DNA from: an uncultured Tateyamaria sp.
GTDB lineage: Bacteria; Pseudomonadota; Alphaproteobacteria; Rhodobacterales; Rhodobacteraceae
DNA length: 64,000 bases
NCBI RefSeq assembly: GCF_947503045.1
Contig: NZ_CANNCF010000001.1
Span: forward strand, 930,001-994,000
Reading direction: 5' to 3'
The number at the start of each line of letters is the position of its first letter. Positions within the stretch are counted from its first letter, which is position 1. Below are positions 7,391-17,335 of the stretch, in pieces. The position numbers and the translations under genes are program-made. Below the pieces are notes generated by a model that had not been told where the DNA came from, made no database searches, and saw only the letters and a list, made by a program, of their open reading frames with translations.

Positions 7391-9982
7391 TCAGGATGCC
7401 TCTTTGGTCGCTGTCTTTTTCTTGGCGGGTTTCTTTTTGGCTGCGGGCTTCTTTTTGGCGGTCTTTTTCTTGGCCGGTGCTTTTTCGATGATGAGCTGCA
7501 CGGCCATGTCCATGGTGACGTTTTCGGGTTCGGTGCCCTTGGGGATGGTCGCGTTGACCTTGCCCCATTTGACGTAAGGCCCGTATTTGCCCTTCATCAC
7601 CGATACAGGTCCGCCCTCCTCGGGGTGTTCCCCCAACTCGTGCAGCGGTTTGGCAGCAGCCCCGCGTCCGCCCCGGCTCGCCAGCTTTTCGGCCAGCAGT
7701 TGCACGGCGCGGTTCATGCCCACGGTCCAGACCTCGTCGATCCCTTCGAGGTTGGCATTGGTGCCACCACGGTCCGACGTGCTTTCGGCATGTTTGATGT
7801 AAGGCCCGTAGCGTCCGATATTGGCCCAGACCATCATGCCGTCCTCAGGGTGCGGCCCGATTTCGCGGGGCAGGGACAGCAGCATGACGGCGCGGTCCAG
7901 TTCCAATTCCTCCGGTGCCCAATCCTTGGGGATCGACTGGCGCGGGGGTTTCTTATTCTCTTCGGTGACGGCGCCGCGCTGCACATAGGGGCCGAAACGG
8001 CCCTTGAAGACGCGGATCTCATCGCCATTGTCCTCGCCGAGCAGCTTGCCCTCGGGGGGGATGGCGCTGGCCTCGGCCTCTGGGTCCGGCGGGCCGAAGG
8101 GGCGGGTGTAGCGGCATTCTGGGTAGTTCGAGCAGCCGATAAAGGCCCCGCCCGAGCGCGCGGTGCGCATGCTCAGCCGTCCAGCCCCGCAATTCGGGCA
8201 CAGGCGCGGATCGCCCCCGTCTTCAAGCGGCGGGAAGAGGTGCGGTTCCAGCACCTCGTTGATCTTTTCCAGCACTTCGGTGATGCGCAATTCGGAGGTT
8301 TCGGCAATGGCGGCGGAAAAATCCGTCCAGAACCGGCCGAGCACATCCTTATAGTCGCGGCTGCCCGCGCTCACGTCATCAAGCTGTTCCTCAAGATCGG
8401 CGGTGAAATCATAGCCCACATAGCGGCGAAAGTAGTTCTCGAGAAAGGCGATCACCAGCCGCCCCTTGTCCTCGGGGATCAGGCGGTTGCGGTCCTTGCG
8501 CACATATCCGCGATCCTGAATGGTCGTGACGATGCTGGCATAGGTCGAGGGGCGGCCAATGCCGAGCTCTTCCATCCGCTTGACGAGGGTCGCCTCGGTG
8601 TAGCGGGGCGGGGGCTGGGTAAAGTGCTGTTCGGGGGTCACGCCGCGTTTCTCGGCGGATTCACCTTGGGTCAGTTGCGGCAGGCGCTTGTCGTCGTCAT
8701 CGACAACTTCGTCATCGCGCCCCTCTTCGTAGACCTTGAGGAACCCGTCAAACAGGATCACTTGCCCGGTGGCGCGCAAGCTCACCTGTTCGTCGGCGCT
8801 GCCGATTTCGACCGTGGTGCGCTCCAGCCGCGCACCTTCCATCTGGCTGGCGAGCGTGCGTTTCCAGATCAGATCATAGAGCTTGCGCTGATCCGCATCC
8901 GTCACCGGCAGGTCGTCAGGTTTGACGGTCATATCGGTGGGGCGCACGCATTCGTGGGCCTCTTGCGCATTCTTGGCCTTGTTTTTGTAGATGCGCGGTT
9001 TGTCCGGCACATAGTCCTTGCCATAGAAACTGGCGATGGCCTCGCGGGCGGCGGTGACGGCCTCGGGGGCCATGTCGATGCCGTCGGTCCGCATATAAGT
9101 AATGTAGCCTGCCTCATAGAGACGCTGCGCCGTGCTCATCGCGGCGCGCGCGCCCATGCCGAACTTGCGGCTGGCCTCTTGCTGCAGGGTCGAGGTCATG
9201 AAGGGGGCGGAGGGGTTGCGCGAAGCCGGCTTGGCCTCGACAGAAGTGATTTTCAGATCGCGGCTGGAGATGGCCGCGACGGCCATGTCGGCCTGCGTCT
9301 GGTTTTCCAGATCAAAGCGGTCGAGCTTTTTGCCTGCAAGGCTGACAAGGCGCGCCTCGTATTCCTGCCCTCGGGGGGAGGCCAGAACAGCCTTGACCGA
9401 CCAGTATTCGCGGTTGCGGAACGCCTCGATCTCCATCTCGCGCTCGGTCAGGATGCGCAGGCAGACCGATTGCACACGGCCTGCGGATTTCGCGCCGGGC
9501 AGTTTGCGCCACAAAACGGGGCTCAGGTTGAAGCCCACAAGATAATCGAGCGCGCGGCGGGCCAGATAGGCCTCAACCAGCGGCATGTCGACCTGGCGGG
9601 CGTTGGCCATGGCCTCGGTCACGGCGGCCTTGGTGATAGCGTTGAAGGTGACGCGGCTGACGGGCGTGTCTTTCTTGATCGATTTGCGCTTGGTCAGGGC
9701 CTCTTGCAGGTGCCAGCTGATCGCCTCGCCCTCGCGGTCGGGGTCGGTTGCGAGGATCAGTGCATTGTCTTCTTTCAGCGCGTCGGCGATGGCCTTGACG
9801 TGCTTTTTGCTGTCGCTTGCGACCTCCCAAAGCATGTCGAATTCGTTGTCCGGATCAACCGATCCGTCCTTGGGCGGCAGGTCACGCACATGCCCGTAAC
9901 TGGCCAGAACGGTATAGTCGTCGCCCAGATATTTGTTGATTGTCTTGGCTTTAGCCGGGGATTCGACAACGACGACAGGCAT
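7391..9982 (-). CDS. topA: DNA topoisomerase I
   Basis: MPVVVVESPAKAKTINKYLGDDYTVLASYGHVRDLP, TOPRIM DPDREGEAISWHL, active-site region GYITYMRTDG, Zn-finger-like CPNCGAGRL, Lys/Ala-rich C-tail. Confidence 0.97.
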   Translation of the reverse strand: MPVVVVESPAKAKTINKYLGDDYTVLASYGHVRDLPPKDGSVDPDNEFDMLWEVASDSKKHVKAIADALKEDNALILATDPDREGEAISWHLQEALTKRKSIKKDTPVSRVTFNAITKAAVTEAMANARQVDMPLVEAYLARRALDYLVGFNLSPVLWRKLPGAKSAGRVQSVCLRILTEREMEIEAFRNREYWSVKAVLASPRGQEYEARLVSLAGKKLDRFDLENQTQADMAVAAISSRDLKITSVEAKPASRNPSAPFMTSTLQQEASRKFGMGARAAMSTAQRLYEAGYITYMRTDGIDMAPEAVTAAREAIASFYGKDYVPDKPRIYKNKAKNAQEAHECVRPTDMTVKPDDLPVTDADQRKLYDLIWKRTLASQMEGARLERTTVEIGSADEQVSLRATGQVILFDGFLKVYEEGRDDEVVDDDDKRLPQLTQGESAEKRGVTPEQHFTQPPPRYTEATLVKRMEELGIGRPSTYASIVTTIQDRGYVRKDRNRLIPEDKGRLVIAFLENYFRRYVGYDFTADLEEQLDDVSAGSRDYKDVLGRFWTDFSAAIAETSELRITEVLEKINEVLEPHLFPPLEDGGDPRLCPNCGAGRLSMRTARSGGAFIGCSNYPECRYTRPFGPPDPEAEASAIPPEGKLLGEDNGDEIRVFKGRFGPYVQRGAVTEENKKPPRQSIPKDWAPEELELDRAVMLLSLPREIGPHPEDGMMVWANIGRYGPYIKHAESTSDRGGTNANLEGIDEVWTVGMNRAVQLLAEKLASRGGRGAAAKPLHELGEHPEEGGPVSVMKGKYGPYVKWGKVNATIPKGTEPENVTMDMAVQLIIEKAPAKKKTAKKKPAAKKKPAKKKTATKEAS

Positions 9983-10080
9983 TTAACGGATCAACCTCTG
10001 ACGGGAAAACTGGGGGCTCTATGGCCGCGCAAGATGTGGTGTGCAAGAGCGGAATGTCAACGGGGCCCAGCCCCGTGTCT

Positions 10081-11229
10081 TTAACTGGCGCGGGTCAGCA
10101 GGCCACCGGGGGCGCGATCGATGCTGCCGTCAAGCTCCAGTTCGACCAGCACCGGGGCCACGCTGGCAGAGGGCGCGCCAAGGTCGCGGATCAACTGATC
10201 CTCGGCCAGCGGCGAGGGGCCGAGGCGCGACAGGATCTGGCCGTGCAGATTGGCAGTTTCGCGCAATGTGCGGCTGTCGCTGGGGCGGGTCGCGGGAGGC
10301 TCCAGCGGCAGTTCGGGTGCGCGCGGCGCAATGGGGGCCAGCGCTTCGAGCACATCGGCGGCATCCCGCACAAGCGTCGCCCCATCCCGTATCAGCATGT
10401 TGCAGCCCGAGGCCCGCGAATCCATTGGATGGCCCGGCACCGCCAGCACGTCGCGGCCCAAATCGAGTGCATCCCGTGCGGTGATCAGACTGCCCGACTT
10501 GGCCGCCGCCTCGACGACCACGGTGGCCTGCGCCAGTCCCGAGATCAGCCGATTGCGCGCCGGAAAGTGGCGCGCCATGGGTTGCAGGCCCATGGGCTGT
10601 TCACTGATCCGCGCGCCTTTTTGGGCGATGTCCTGGGCAAGTTGGGCGTTTTCGGCCGGATAGATGGTGTCGACCCCTCCGGCTTGTACGGCGATGGTGC
10701 CTGTCTCAAGTGCGGCCAGATGGGCGGCGGCATCCACGCCGCGCGCAAGGCCGGAGACAACGACATAACCCGCAGCCCCCAGATCACTGGCCAGTTTGCG
10801 CGCCATGCGCGTCCCCAGCGACGAGGCATTTCGGGCACCAACCAGCGCAATGGCAGGCTTTTGCAACCACGCAAGATCACCGATCACCCATAAAAACGGG
10901 GGTGCGTCGCGCAGATCGTTCAGCGGGGCAGGGTAGTCGGGCGTGCCTTGGGCCACGAGGCGTGCACCCGCTGCGCGACCGGCCTTGAGTTCCGCGCAAA
11001 TGACGCCTTCGGGGCAAATGGAGTATTTCGAGACGCCGGCGGCGCGCGCTACCTCCGGTAGCGCGGCCAGCGCGTTTTGCGCAGTGCCGTGTTCAATCAG
11101 CAAACGTTGATACGTCGAAATGCCAACCCGGCGTGAGCGCAACAGACGAAGACACGAGAACTGGTCATCTTCCGAGGTGGGTGGGAGTGGGGGGTGAGTG
11201 GAAGAAGGATGGGTATCCTTTTCAGTCAT
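10081..11229 (-). CDS. dprA: DNA-processing protein DprA
   Basis: ALVGARNASSLGTRMARKLASDLGAAGYVVVSGLARGVDAAAHLAAL, Rossmann fold DprA signature. Confidence 0.92.
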   Translation of the reverse strand: MTEKDTHPSSTHPPLPPTSEDDQFSCLRLLRSRRVGISTYQRLLIEHGTAQNALAALPEVARAAGVSKYSICPEGVICAELKAGRAAGARLVAQGTPDYPAPLNDLRDAPPFLWVIGDLAWLQKPAIALVGARNASSLGTRMARKLASDLGAAGYVVVSGLARGVDAAAHLAALETGTIAVQAGGVDTIYPAENAQLAQDIAQKGARISEQPMGLQPMARHFPARNRLISGLAQATVVVEAAAKSGSLITARDALDLGRDVLAVPGHPMDSRASGCNMLIRDGATLVRDAADVLEALAPIAPRAPELPLEPPATRPSDSRTLRETANLHGQILSRLGPSPLAEDQLIRDLGAPSASVAPVLVELELDGSIDRAPGGLLTRAS

Positions 11230-11365
11230 CCGTTGCTCCGTCCGTTGCTGCATTTGTTATAGAATTTACAAGGTTAACAACGCATGAACGCATCCTGTCC
11301 AATGAGAGACAAACCCGTTGTTCGTTGTTTTCATGGACGTATTTCAGCGCAGGATTTGTGTGCGG

Positions 11366-11380
11366 GAACGGAACAAGAAC
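11366..11380. promoter_or_regulatory. Candidate alphaproteobacterial LexA (SOS) box upstream of dprA
   Basis: GAAC-N7-GAAC (GAACGGAACAAGAAC), i.e. GTTCN7GTTC on the minus strand, about 137 bp upstream of the dprA start. Confidence 0.35.
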
Positions 11381-11477
11381 AAATTTGGCGCCCCAACCTC
11401 CCCCAAAATAGGGAGGTCAAAGCCCTCATCGCCTCATGCGGTACCAAATTCGCGCGACTCACCCTCAAGGTGATTCT

Positions 11478-12899
11478 TCAGGAGGCGGAGCCGCCGACCG
11501 TCAGCCCGCCGATCATCAATGTGGGCTGGCCCACACCCACCGGCACCCATTGCCCGGCCTTGCCGCAATTGCCCATGCCGGGATCAAGCGCCATGTCATT
11601 GCCGATGGCGCGGATGTGTTTGAGCGCGGTCGCCCCGTCCCCGATCAGCGTCGCCCCGTTAACGGGCGCGCCGACCTTGCCGTTTTGCACGCGATAGGCC
11701 TCGGTGCAGGAAAACACGAACTTGCCATTTGTGATGTCGACCTGCCCGCCGCCAAAGCCAACGGCATAGATCCCGTCCTTGAGGTCAGCCACGATGTCGC
11801 CCGGGGCCACGTCGCCGCCCAGCATGTAGGTGTTGGTCATGCGTGGCATCGGCGCGTGCGCATAGCTTTGACGCCGCCCGTTGCCGGTGGCCGCCACGCC
11901 CATCAGGCGCGCATTCTGGCGGTCCTGCATGTAGCCGACCAGCACGCCGTCCTCGATCAGCACGTTCTTGGCCGAGGGGGTCCCTTCGTCATCCACGGTG
12001 ATCGAGCCGCGCCGGTCGGGGATTGTGCCGTCATCGAGCACGGTGACCCCGCGCGCGGCAATCTGCTGGCCCATGAGCCCGGCAAAGGCCGAGCTGCCCT
12101 TGCGGTTGAAGTCCCCTTCAAGCCCGTGCCCGATGGCCTCGTGCAGCAGGATGCCGGGCCAGCCGGGGCCAAGCACCACGTCCATCACCCCCGCCGGGGC
12201 CGGGACCGCATCAAGGTTCACCACGGCCACCCGCAGTGCCTCGCGCGCTTTGGCCTGCCAGTCGGCGCGATCAATCAGCCCATCAAGGCCAACACGGCCC
12301 CCGCCACCTGCACTGCCGCTTTCGCGCCGCCCGTTCTGTTCGACAATGACCGAGATGTTAAGGCGGCTCATCGGGCGCACATCGCGCACCGTGTGCCCAT
12401 CTGCGCGCAGGATTTCGATCTCCTGCAGCGACGCGGCGATCGAGGCCGAGACCTGCACCACACGCGAATCAAGGTCGCGCAGGTAGGCATCGACCTCTTT
12501 CAGCGTCTCGAGCTTTACCGGAAAGGGGGCTCCGGCGATGGGATCGTCGCTGGTGTAGAGGTGGCGATTGGTGGCTTTCGGCGCATCGGCCATGGTGCCT
12601 CCGCCGCTTCCGACAGCCAATCGCGCGGTTTCAGCAGCCCTGCGCAGGGCGGATTCGCTGATCTCGGTGGAATGGGCATAGCCTGCCACTTCGCCGCGCA
12701 CGGCGCGCAGGCCAAAGCCCTTGGCGGCATCATAACTGGCCGTTTTCAGGCGGCCATCGTCATATACCAGCGACTCCGAGCGGCGTTGTTCGAAAAACAA
12801 CTCGCCATCATCCGCCCCCGCCGTGGCGGCGCGCAGCACGTCCAATGCGGTGTCTCGATCAACCTCTGTGTCCAGAGGGGCGAAGGGGGCGTCGGTCAT
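11478..12899 (-). CDS. tldD: Metalloprotease TldD
   Basis: HEAIGHGLEGDFNRKGSSAFAG (HExxxH motif of the TldD family). Confidence 0.92.
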   Translation of the reverse strand: MTDAPFAPLDTEVDRDTALDVLRAATAGADDGELFFEQRRSESLVYDDGRLKTASYDAAKGFGLRAVRGEVAGYAHSTEISESALRRAAETARLAVGSGGGTMADAPKATNRHLYTSDDPIAGAPFPVKLETLKEVDAYLRDLDSRVVQVSASIAASLQEIEILRADGHTVRDVRPMSRLNISVIVEQNGRRESGSAGGGGRVGLDGLIDRADWQAKAREALRVAVVNLDAVPAPAGVMDVVLGPGWPGILLHEAIGHGLEGDFNRKGSSAFAGLMGQQIAARGVTVLDDGTIPDRRGSITVDDEGTPSAKNVLIEDGVLVGYMQDRQNARLMGVAATGNGRRQSYAHAPMPRMTNTYMLGGDVAPGDIVADLKDGIYAVGFGGGQVDITNGKFVFSCTEAYRVQNGKVGAPVNGATLIGDGATALKHIRAIGNDMALDPGMGNCGKAGQWVPVGVGQPTLMIGGLTVGGSAS

Positions 12900-12970
12900 G
12901 GCAGGCTCCTGCGGGTTCATGGGGGGCGAAATATGCGCGAAGCGTCCGTTTGACGCGCCCCTTAAGTCTT

Positions 12971-12988
12971 TATCTTGCGATCAAGATA
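12971..12988. promoter_or_regulatory. Inverted repeat in the tldD/ctaC divergent promoter
   Basis: TATCTTG-CGAT-CAAGATA, perfect 7-bp arms. Confidence 0.4.
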
Positions 12989-13087
12989 TGATTGTAAGTT
13001 CCGGTAATACAACGGGAGGAGAGTGCGGTGCGCGTATTCGCCCTCTCAAGGACCCCAGGATCGCTCCAACAAGTTCAGGACGACGAC

Positions 13088-13969
13088 ATGAAAAAGCTTT
13101 TCTCGATATCGGGCGTTTTTGCCGCTTTGGCCGCCGCCCCCGCTTGGGCCCAGGATGGGCTTGAAGTGATTGGCCGCCCGGTGGATGGTGCCATGGGCTT
13201 TCAGCCCGCCGCCACCGAAGTGGCCCGCCGGTTGCAGTGGCTGGATGGAATGATCCTGATCATCATCACCGCCATTACGCTCTTTGTCTGCGCGCTGCTG
13301 GCCTGGGTGGTCATCCGCTTCAACCGCAAGCGCAACCCTGAGGCGGCGACGTTCACGCACCACACGCCGGTCGAGATTGCTTGGACGGTGATTCCGATCG
13401 TGATCCTTGTCTTTATCGGTGCCTTCTCGCTTCCCACTCTGTTTCACCAGCAGGAAATTCCAGAGGCCGACATCACCATTAAGGCGACAGGCTACCAGTG
13501 GTTCTGGGGCTATGAGTATGTGGACGAAGGCTTTGCCTTTGACGCCTACATGATTGGTGCGCCAGCCACGGGCGGTGACAATTCGCTGACACCCGAAACC
13601 GAGGCCGCGTTGGTCGAGGCGGGCTATTCGCGCGAAGACTTCCTGTTGGCGACCGACAACGCCATGGTGATCCCAGTGAACAAGACCATCGTGGTTCAGG
13701 TCACGGGTGCTGATGTGATCCATGCATGGACCATCCCGGCCTTTGGCGTGAAACAGGATGCCGTGCCCGGACGTCTGGCTGAACTGTGGTTCGAGGTCGA
13801 AAAAGAGGGCATTTACTACGGTCAATGTTCCGAACTGTGCGGGATTGCCCATGCCTATATGCCGATCACGGTCAAGGTTGTCTCGGAAGAGGCCTATGCC
13901 GAATGGCTGGCAGGCGCCAAGGCCGAGTTTGCCGGCACGCCCAAGACGCTGACCGTCGCGTCGAACTGA
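13088..13969 (+). CDS. ctaC: Cytochrome c oxidase subunit II
   Basis: CuA site [18 protein letters not shown]; two N-terminal TM segments; signal peptide [21 protein letters not shown]. Confidence 0.95.
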   Translation: MKKLFSISGVFAALAAAPAWAQDGLEVIGRPVDGAMGFQPAATEVARRLQWLDGMILIIITAITLFVCALLAWVVIRFNRKRNPEAATFTHHTPVEIAWTVIPIVILVFIGAFSLPTLFHQQEIPEADITIKATGYQWFWGYEYVDEGFAFDAYMIGAPATGGDNSLTPETEAALVEAGYSREDFLLATDNAMVIPVNKTIVVQVTGADVIHAWTIPAFGVKQDAVPGRLAELWFEVEKEGIYYGQCSELCGIAHAYMPITVKVVSEEAYAEWLAGAKAEFAGTPKTLTVASN

Positions 13970-13973
13970 ACCC

Positions 13974-14000
13974 GTAAGGTGGGGTTCAACCCCACCCTAC
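13974..14000. repeat. Palindromic hairpin between ctaC and ctaB
   Basis: GTAaGGTGGGGTTcAACCCCACCcTAC, nearly perfect inverted repeat. Confidence 0.65.
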
Positions 14001-14025
14001 ACCCCAGCTTGAGCTACAGGTGCAT

Positions 14026-14964
14026 ATGACCGACGTCAGTTTTCAGAACCAAGCACAAGAGGCCGAGGCATCCTTGGGTGATTATTTCGCCCTGATGAAG
14101 CCGCGCGTGATGCAGCTGGTGGTGTTCACGGCTGTGGTCGGTCTGCTGGCAGCACCCGTGGGCGTGCATCCGGTTATCGCCTTTGCCTCGATCCTGTTTG
14201 TCGCCATCGGGGCAGGGGCATCAGGCGCGCTGAACATGTGGTGGGATTCCGATATTGACGGCGTGATGCGCCGCACGGCCAAGCGGCCCATCCCTGCGGG
14301 CAAGGTCACGCCGGACGAGGCCAAGGTGCTTGGCTTTGCCCTGTCGGGTATGTCGGTGATGATGCTGGCGCTCAGCGCGAACCTGCTGGCGGCCTTCCTT
14401 CTGGCCTTTACCATCTTTTTCTACCTCGTGATCTATTCGATGTGGCTGAAACGCTCGACGCCGCAGAACATCGTTATCGGCGGCGCTGCGGGCGCCTTTC
14501 CCCCGGTCATTGGCTGGGTGATCGCGACCGGATCCATGACGATCGAGCCATGGCTGATGTTTGCCCTGATCTTTATGTGGACGCCGCCCCATTTCTGGGC
14601 GCTCGCGCTGTTCATGAAATCCGATTACGACGATGCCGGTGTGCCGATGCTGACCGTGACCCATGGGCGCACCTCCACCCGCAAGCACATCCTTGTCTAC
14701 ACCGTTCCGCTGGTCATTCTGGCCGTTGGCACGGCCTTCACCAGCATTGGCGGCCCGATCTATCTGGCCACGGCGCTGGTGCTGAATGCGCTGTTCCTCA
14801 AAGGTGCCTATGACATCTGGAGCCGCACCGAGGCGCAGGCCGAAGCAGACGAGTACAAGGTCGAAAAGTCGTTTTTCCGCCTGTCGCTGTGGTACCTGTT
14901 CCTGCACTTCGGGGCCATCCTGATCGAGGCCCTGCTGCCCGCCACATGGGGGATCTGGACATGA
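14026..14964 (+). CDS. ctaB: Protoheme IX farnesyltransferase
   Basis: UbiA-family motif NMWWDSDIDGVMRRTAKRPIPAG; between ctaC and ctaG. Confidence 0.95.
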   Translation: MTDVSFQNQAQEAEASLGDYFALMKPRVMQLVVFTAVVGLLAAPVGVHPVIAFASILFVAIGAGASGALNMWWDSDIDGVMRRTAKRPIPAGKVTPDEAKVLGFALSGMSVMMLALSANLLAAFLLAFTIFFYLVIYSMWLKRSTPQNIVIGGAAGAFPPVIGWVIATGSMTIEPWLMFALIFMWTPPHFWALALFMKSDYDDAGVPMLTVTHGRTSTRKHILVYTVPLVILAVGTAFTSIGGPIYLATALVLNALFLKGAYDIWSRTEAQAEADEYKVEKSFFRLSLWYLFLHFGAILIEALLPATWGIWT

Positions 14965-15122
14965 GCATTCGCGCCGAACACGAGATCCACCAGCGCCGCA
15001 AGGGCCGCAATATCGGCGTTGGCCTGATGCTGGCCGCTTTTGTCGTGCTGATCCTCGCGCTGACCTTCGTCAAGATCACCAGCGGTGATTTTGAGATGCC
15101 GCGGATCGAGGAGGGGCAATGA
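14961..15122 (+). CDS. Small CoxF-like membrane protein of the oxidase cluster (53 aa)
   Basis: MSIRAEHEIHQRRKGRNIGVGLMLAAFVVLILALTFVKITSGDFEMPRIEEGQ; ATGA overlap with ctaB stop and with ctaG start. Confidence 0.8.
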   Translation: MSIRAEHEIHQRRKGRNIGVGLMLAAFVVLILALTFVKITSGDFEMPRIEEGQ

Positions 15123-15697
15123 TGCGCCTGTCGGGCCCTGCAAAGACGGTTGTACAAACGCTGAGCCTTGTCGTGTTCATGGGCGGCCTCGCCTGGGCAT
15201 CGGTGCCGTTTTACGACTGGTTCTGCCGGGTCACGGGTTTTGGCGGCACACCGGGGGTGAGCGAAGTCGCCAGCGACGACATTTTGGACCAGACCATCAA
15301 GGTGCGCTTTGACGCCTCGCTGGAACGCTCCATGCCGTGGGAGTTCAAACCCGTCGTGCGCGAAATGGAATTGCGGATCGGCGAGACCGGGTTGGCGTTC
15401 TATGAGGCCTATAATCCGACCGACAAACCGGTCGCAGGGTCGGCCAGCTACAATGTCGCCCCATACGAGGCGGGCGGCTTTTTCTCCAAAATCGACTGTT
15501 TCTGCTTTGAAGAGCAGGTGCTGGCACCGGGCGAGCGCGTCCAGATGCCCGTCACCTTCTATGTCGATCCGGAAATCGTGACAGACCGGGACGCAAAATA
15601 CGTGCACTCGATCACGCTCAGCTATACATTTTACCAAATCGACCTGCCGGAGGGCTATGCCGCTCTGGACAAGGACGAAGACACAAACCTGAACTGA
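15119..15697 (+). CDS. ctaG: Cytochrome c oxidase assembly protein CtaG/Cox11
   Basis: VPFYDWFCRVTGFGGTP and KIDCFCFEEQVL Cu-binding CFCF motif. Confidence 0.95.
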   Translation: MMRLSGPAKTVVQTLSLVVFMGGLAWASVPFYDWFCRVTGFGGTPGVSEVASDDILDQTIKVRFDASLERSMPWEFKPVVREMELRIGETGLAFYEAYNPTDKPVAGSASYNVAPYEAGGFFSKIDCFCFEEQVLAPGERVQMPVTFYVDPEIVTDRDAKYVHSITLSYTFYQIDLPEGYAALDKDEDTNLN

Positions 15698-15709
15698 GGG
15701 ACGCAACCC

Positions 15710-16564
15710 ATGGCCCACGCAAAAAATCACGACTACCACATTCTGTCGCCATCGACATGGCCACTTTTGGGCGCGCTGGCGGGCTTTGCCATGCTCTTTG
15801 GGGCGGTGGCCTGGATGTCGGGCGGGATGACCATCCTGTTCAAATCCGTCGAACTGAGCGGGCCCTGGCTGTTCCTGATGGGCTTTGTTGGCGTGCTTTA
15901 TGTGATGTTCGGCTGGTGGGCCGACGTGGTGGCCGAAAGCAAGATCGGCGATCACACACCGGTCGTGCGCATCGGCCTGCGCTATGGGTTCATCCTGTTC
16001 ATCATGTCCGAAGTGATGTTCTTTGCCGCGTGGTTCTGGGCCTTCTTCAAGGACGGCATCTATCCGATGAGCGAATATGTCGGCACGACATATGTGCGCC
16101 CCGAGATTTACCACGTGGATGCCTTCCACCTGCCGCTGATCAACACGCTGATCCTGTTGTTGTCGGGCTGTGCCGTCACATGGGCGCACCACGCGCTGGT
16201 GCATGGCGGACCGCGCAAGGACCTGATCAATGGGCTGGCGATTGCCGTTGTTCTGGGCCTGCTCTTCACCTTCTTCCAGGCCTATGAATACTCCTATCTG
16301 CTCTATCAGGGCTGGCAGTTCGGCGAGGACACGTTCTTTTCCGCCTTCTTCATGGCCACCGGCTTTCACGGCGCGCATGTGATCATCGGCACCATCTTTT
16401 TGTTCGTGTGCCTTGTGCGCTCGATGAAAGGTGACTTTACCGCCGAAAAGCACATCGGGTTCGAGGCTGCCGCCTGGTACTGGCACTTTGTGGACGTGGT
16501 CTGGCTGTTCCTGTTCTTTGCCGTCTACATCTGGGGTGTCGCTCAGATGCCCGGCGCGCACTAA
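15710..16564 (+). CDS. ctaE: Cytochrome c oxidase subunit III
   Basis: [44 protein letters not shown]. Confidence 0.96.
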   Translation: MAHAKNHDYHILSPSTWPLLGALAGFAMLFGAVAWMSGGMTILFKSVELSGPWLFLMGFVGVLYVMFGWWADVVAESKIGDHTPVVRIGLRYGFILFIMSEVMFFAAWFWAFFKDGIYPMSEYVGTTYVRPEIYHVDAFHLPLINTLILLLSGCAVTWAHHALVHGGPRKDLINGLAIAVVLGLLFTFFQAYEYSYLLYQGWQFGEDTFFSAFFMATGFHGAHVIIGTIFLFVCLVRSMKGDFTAEKHIGFEAAAWYWHFVDVVWLFLFFAVYIWGVAQMPGAH

Positions 16565-16592
16565 GCCCCAGCGGCGACAACGAAAGACAAAG

Positions 16593-16616
16593 GCGCGCGG
16601 TTTCCGCGCGCTTTTT
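16593..16616 (+). terminator. Rho-independent terminator downstream of ctaE
   Basis: GCGCGCGG-TTT-CCGCGCGC followed by TTTTT. Confidence 0.8.
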
Positions 16617-16644
16617 CAATTTTGACGGAGGCAAGAGAGGCGTA

Positions 16645-17322
16645 ATGCGGCTGTGGTTTGGTCTGATTGTCGGTGTGATCGGAGTCGGTATTTTGCTGGC
16701 GCTTGGCACATGGCAGGTCCAGCGGCTGGCGTGGAAACAGGACCTGCTGGCCCGGATCGAGGCGCAGATCGACGCCGACCCGGTGCCGCTGGCCGAGGCT
16801 CTCGCGCCTGAGTTTCGCCGCTACGCTCCCGTGACTGTCACCGGCACTTTCGGGGCAGGGGATGCGTTCCTGACCGCTCTGGCCTCGCGCAAGACCACCG
16901 GCGCCGTCTACCGCATCATCCGACCCTTCGAGGCCGAGGGCCATGGTCGCATCCTGATCGACACCGGTTGGCTGCGCGACGGCGAAGACGTGCCGGGCGC
17001 ACCACAGGTGCGCCTTACGTTGGTCGGCAACCTTGATGCCCCCAACGAGATCGACGGCTTTACCCCCGCGCCCGATCTGGAAAAAAACATCTGGTTCGCC
17101 CGCGACGTATCTGCCATGGCCGCCGCCCTGAACACCGCCCCGGTGCTGGTGGTGCTGCGTGATGAGCCGGAAATTGACCTTGGCGTGACGCCCTGGCCCG
17201 TAGACACGGCTGGTATTCCGAACGATCACCTGCAATACGCCCTGACGTGGTTTTCCCTTGCCGTGATCTGGGGGGGCATGACCACCTATTTCCTGCTGCG
17301 CACTCGCCGCAGCCTGCGCTGA
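16645..17322 (+). CDS. SURF1 family protein
   Basis: GTWQVQRLAWKQDLLARIE, ILIDTGWLRDGE, NDHLQYALTWFSLA. Confidence 0.9.
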   Translation: MRLWFGLIVGVIGVGILLALGTWQVQRLAWKQDLLARIEAQIDADPVPLAEALAPEFRRYAPVTVTGTFGAGDAFLTALASRKTTGAVYRIIRPFEAEGHGRILIDTGWLRDGEDVPGAPQVRLTLVGNLDAPNEIDGFTPAPDLEKNIWFARDVSAMAAALNTAPVLVVLRDEPEIDLGVTPWPVDTAGIPNDHLQYALTWFSLAVIWGGMTTYFLLRTRRSLR

Positions 17323-17335
17323 GAAAGACGAACCA

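Noticed and set aside
7625-10084. 819-aa plus-strand ORF opposite topA
   Set aside because: Antisense to a clearly conserved gene; long shadow ORFs are expected in high-GC DNA and the translation shows no recognisable domain.
14798-16561. 587-aa minus-strand ORF opposite ctaG/ctaE
   Set aside because: Shadow ORF of the cytochrome oxidase genes; His/Gln/Arg-rich low-information translation.
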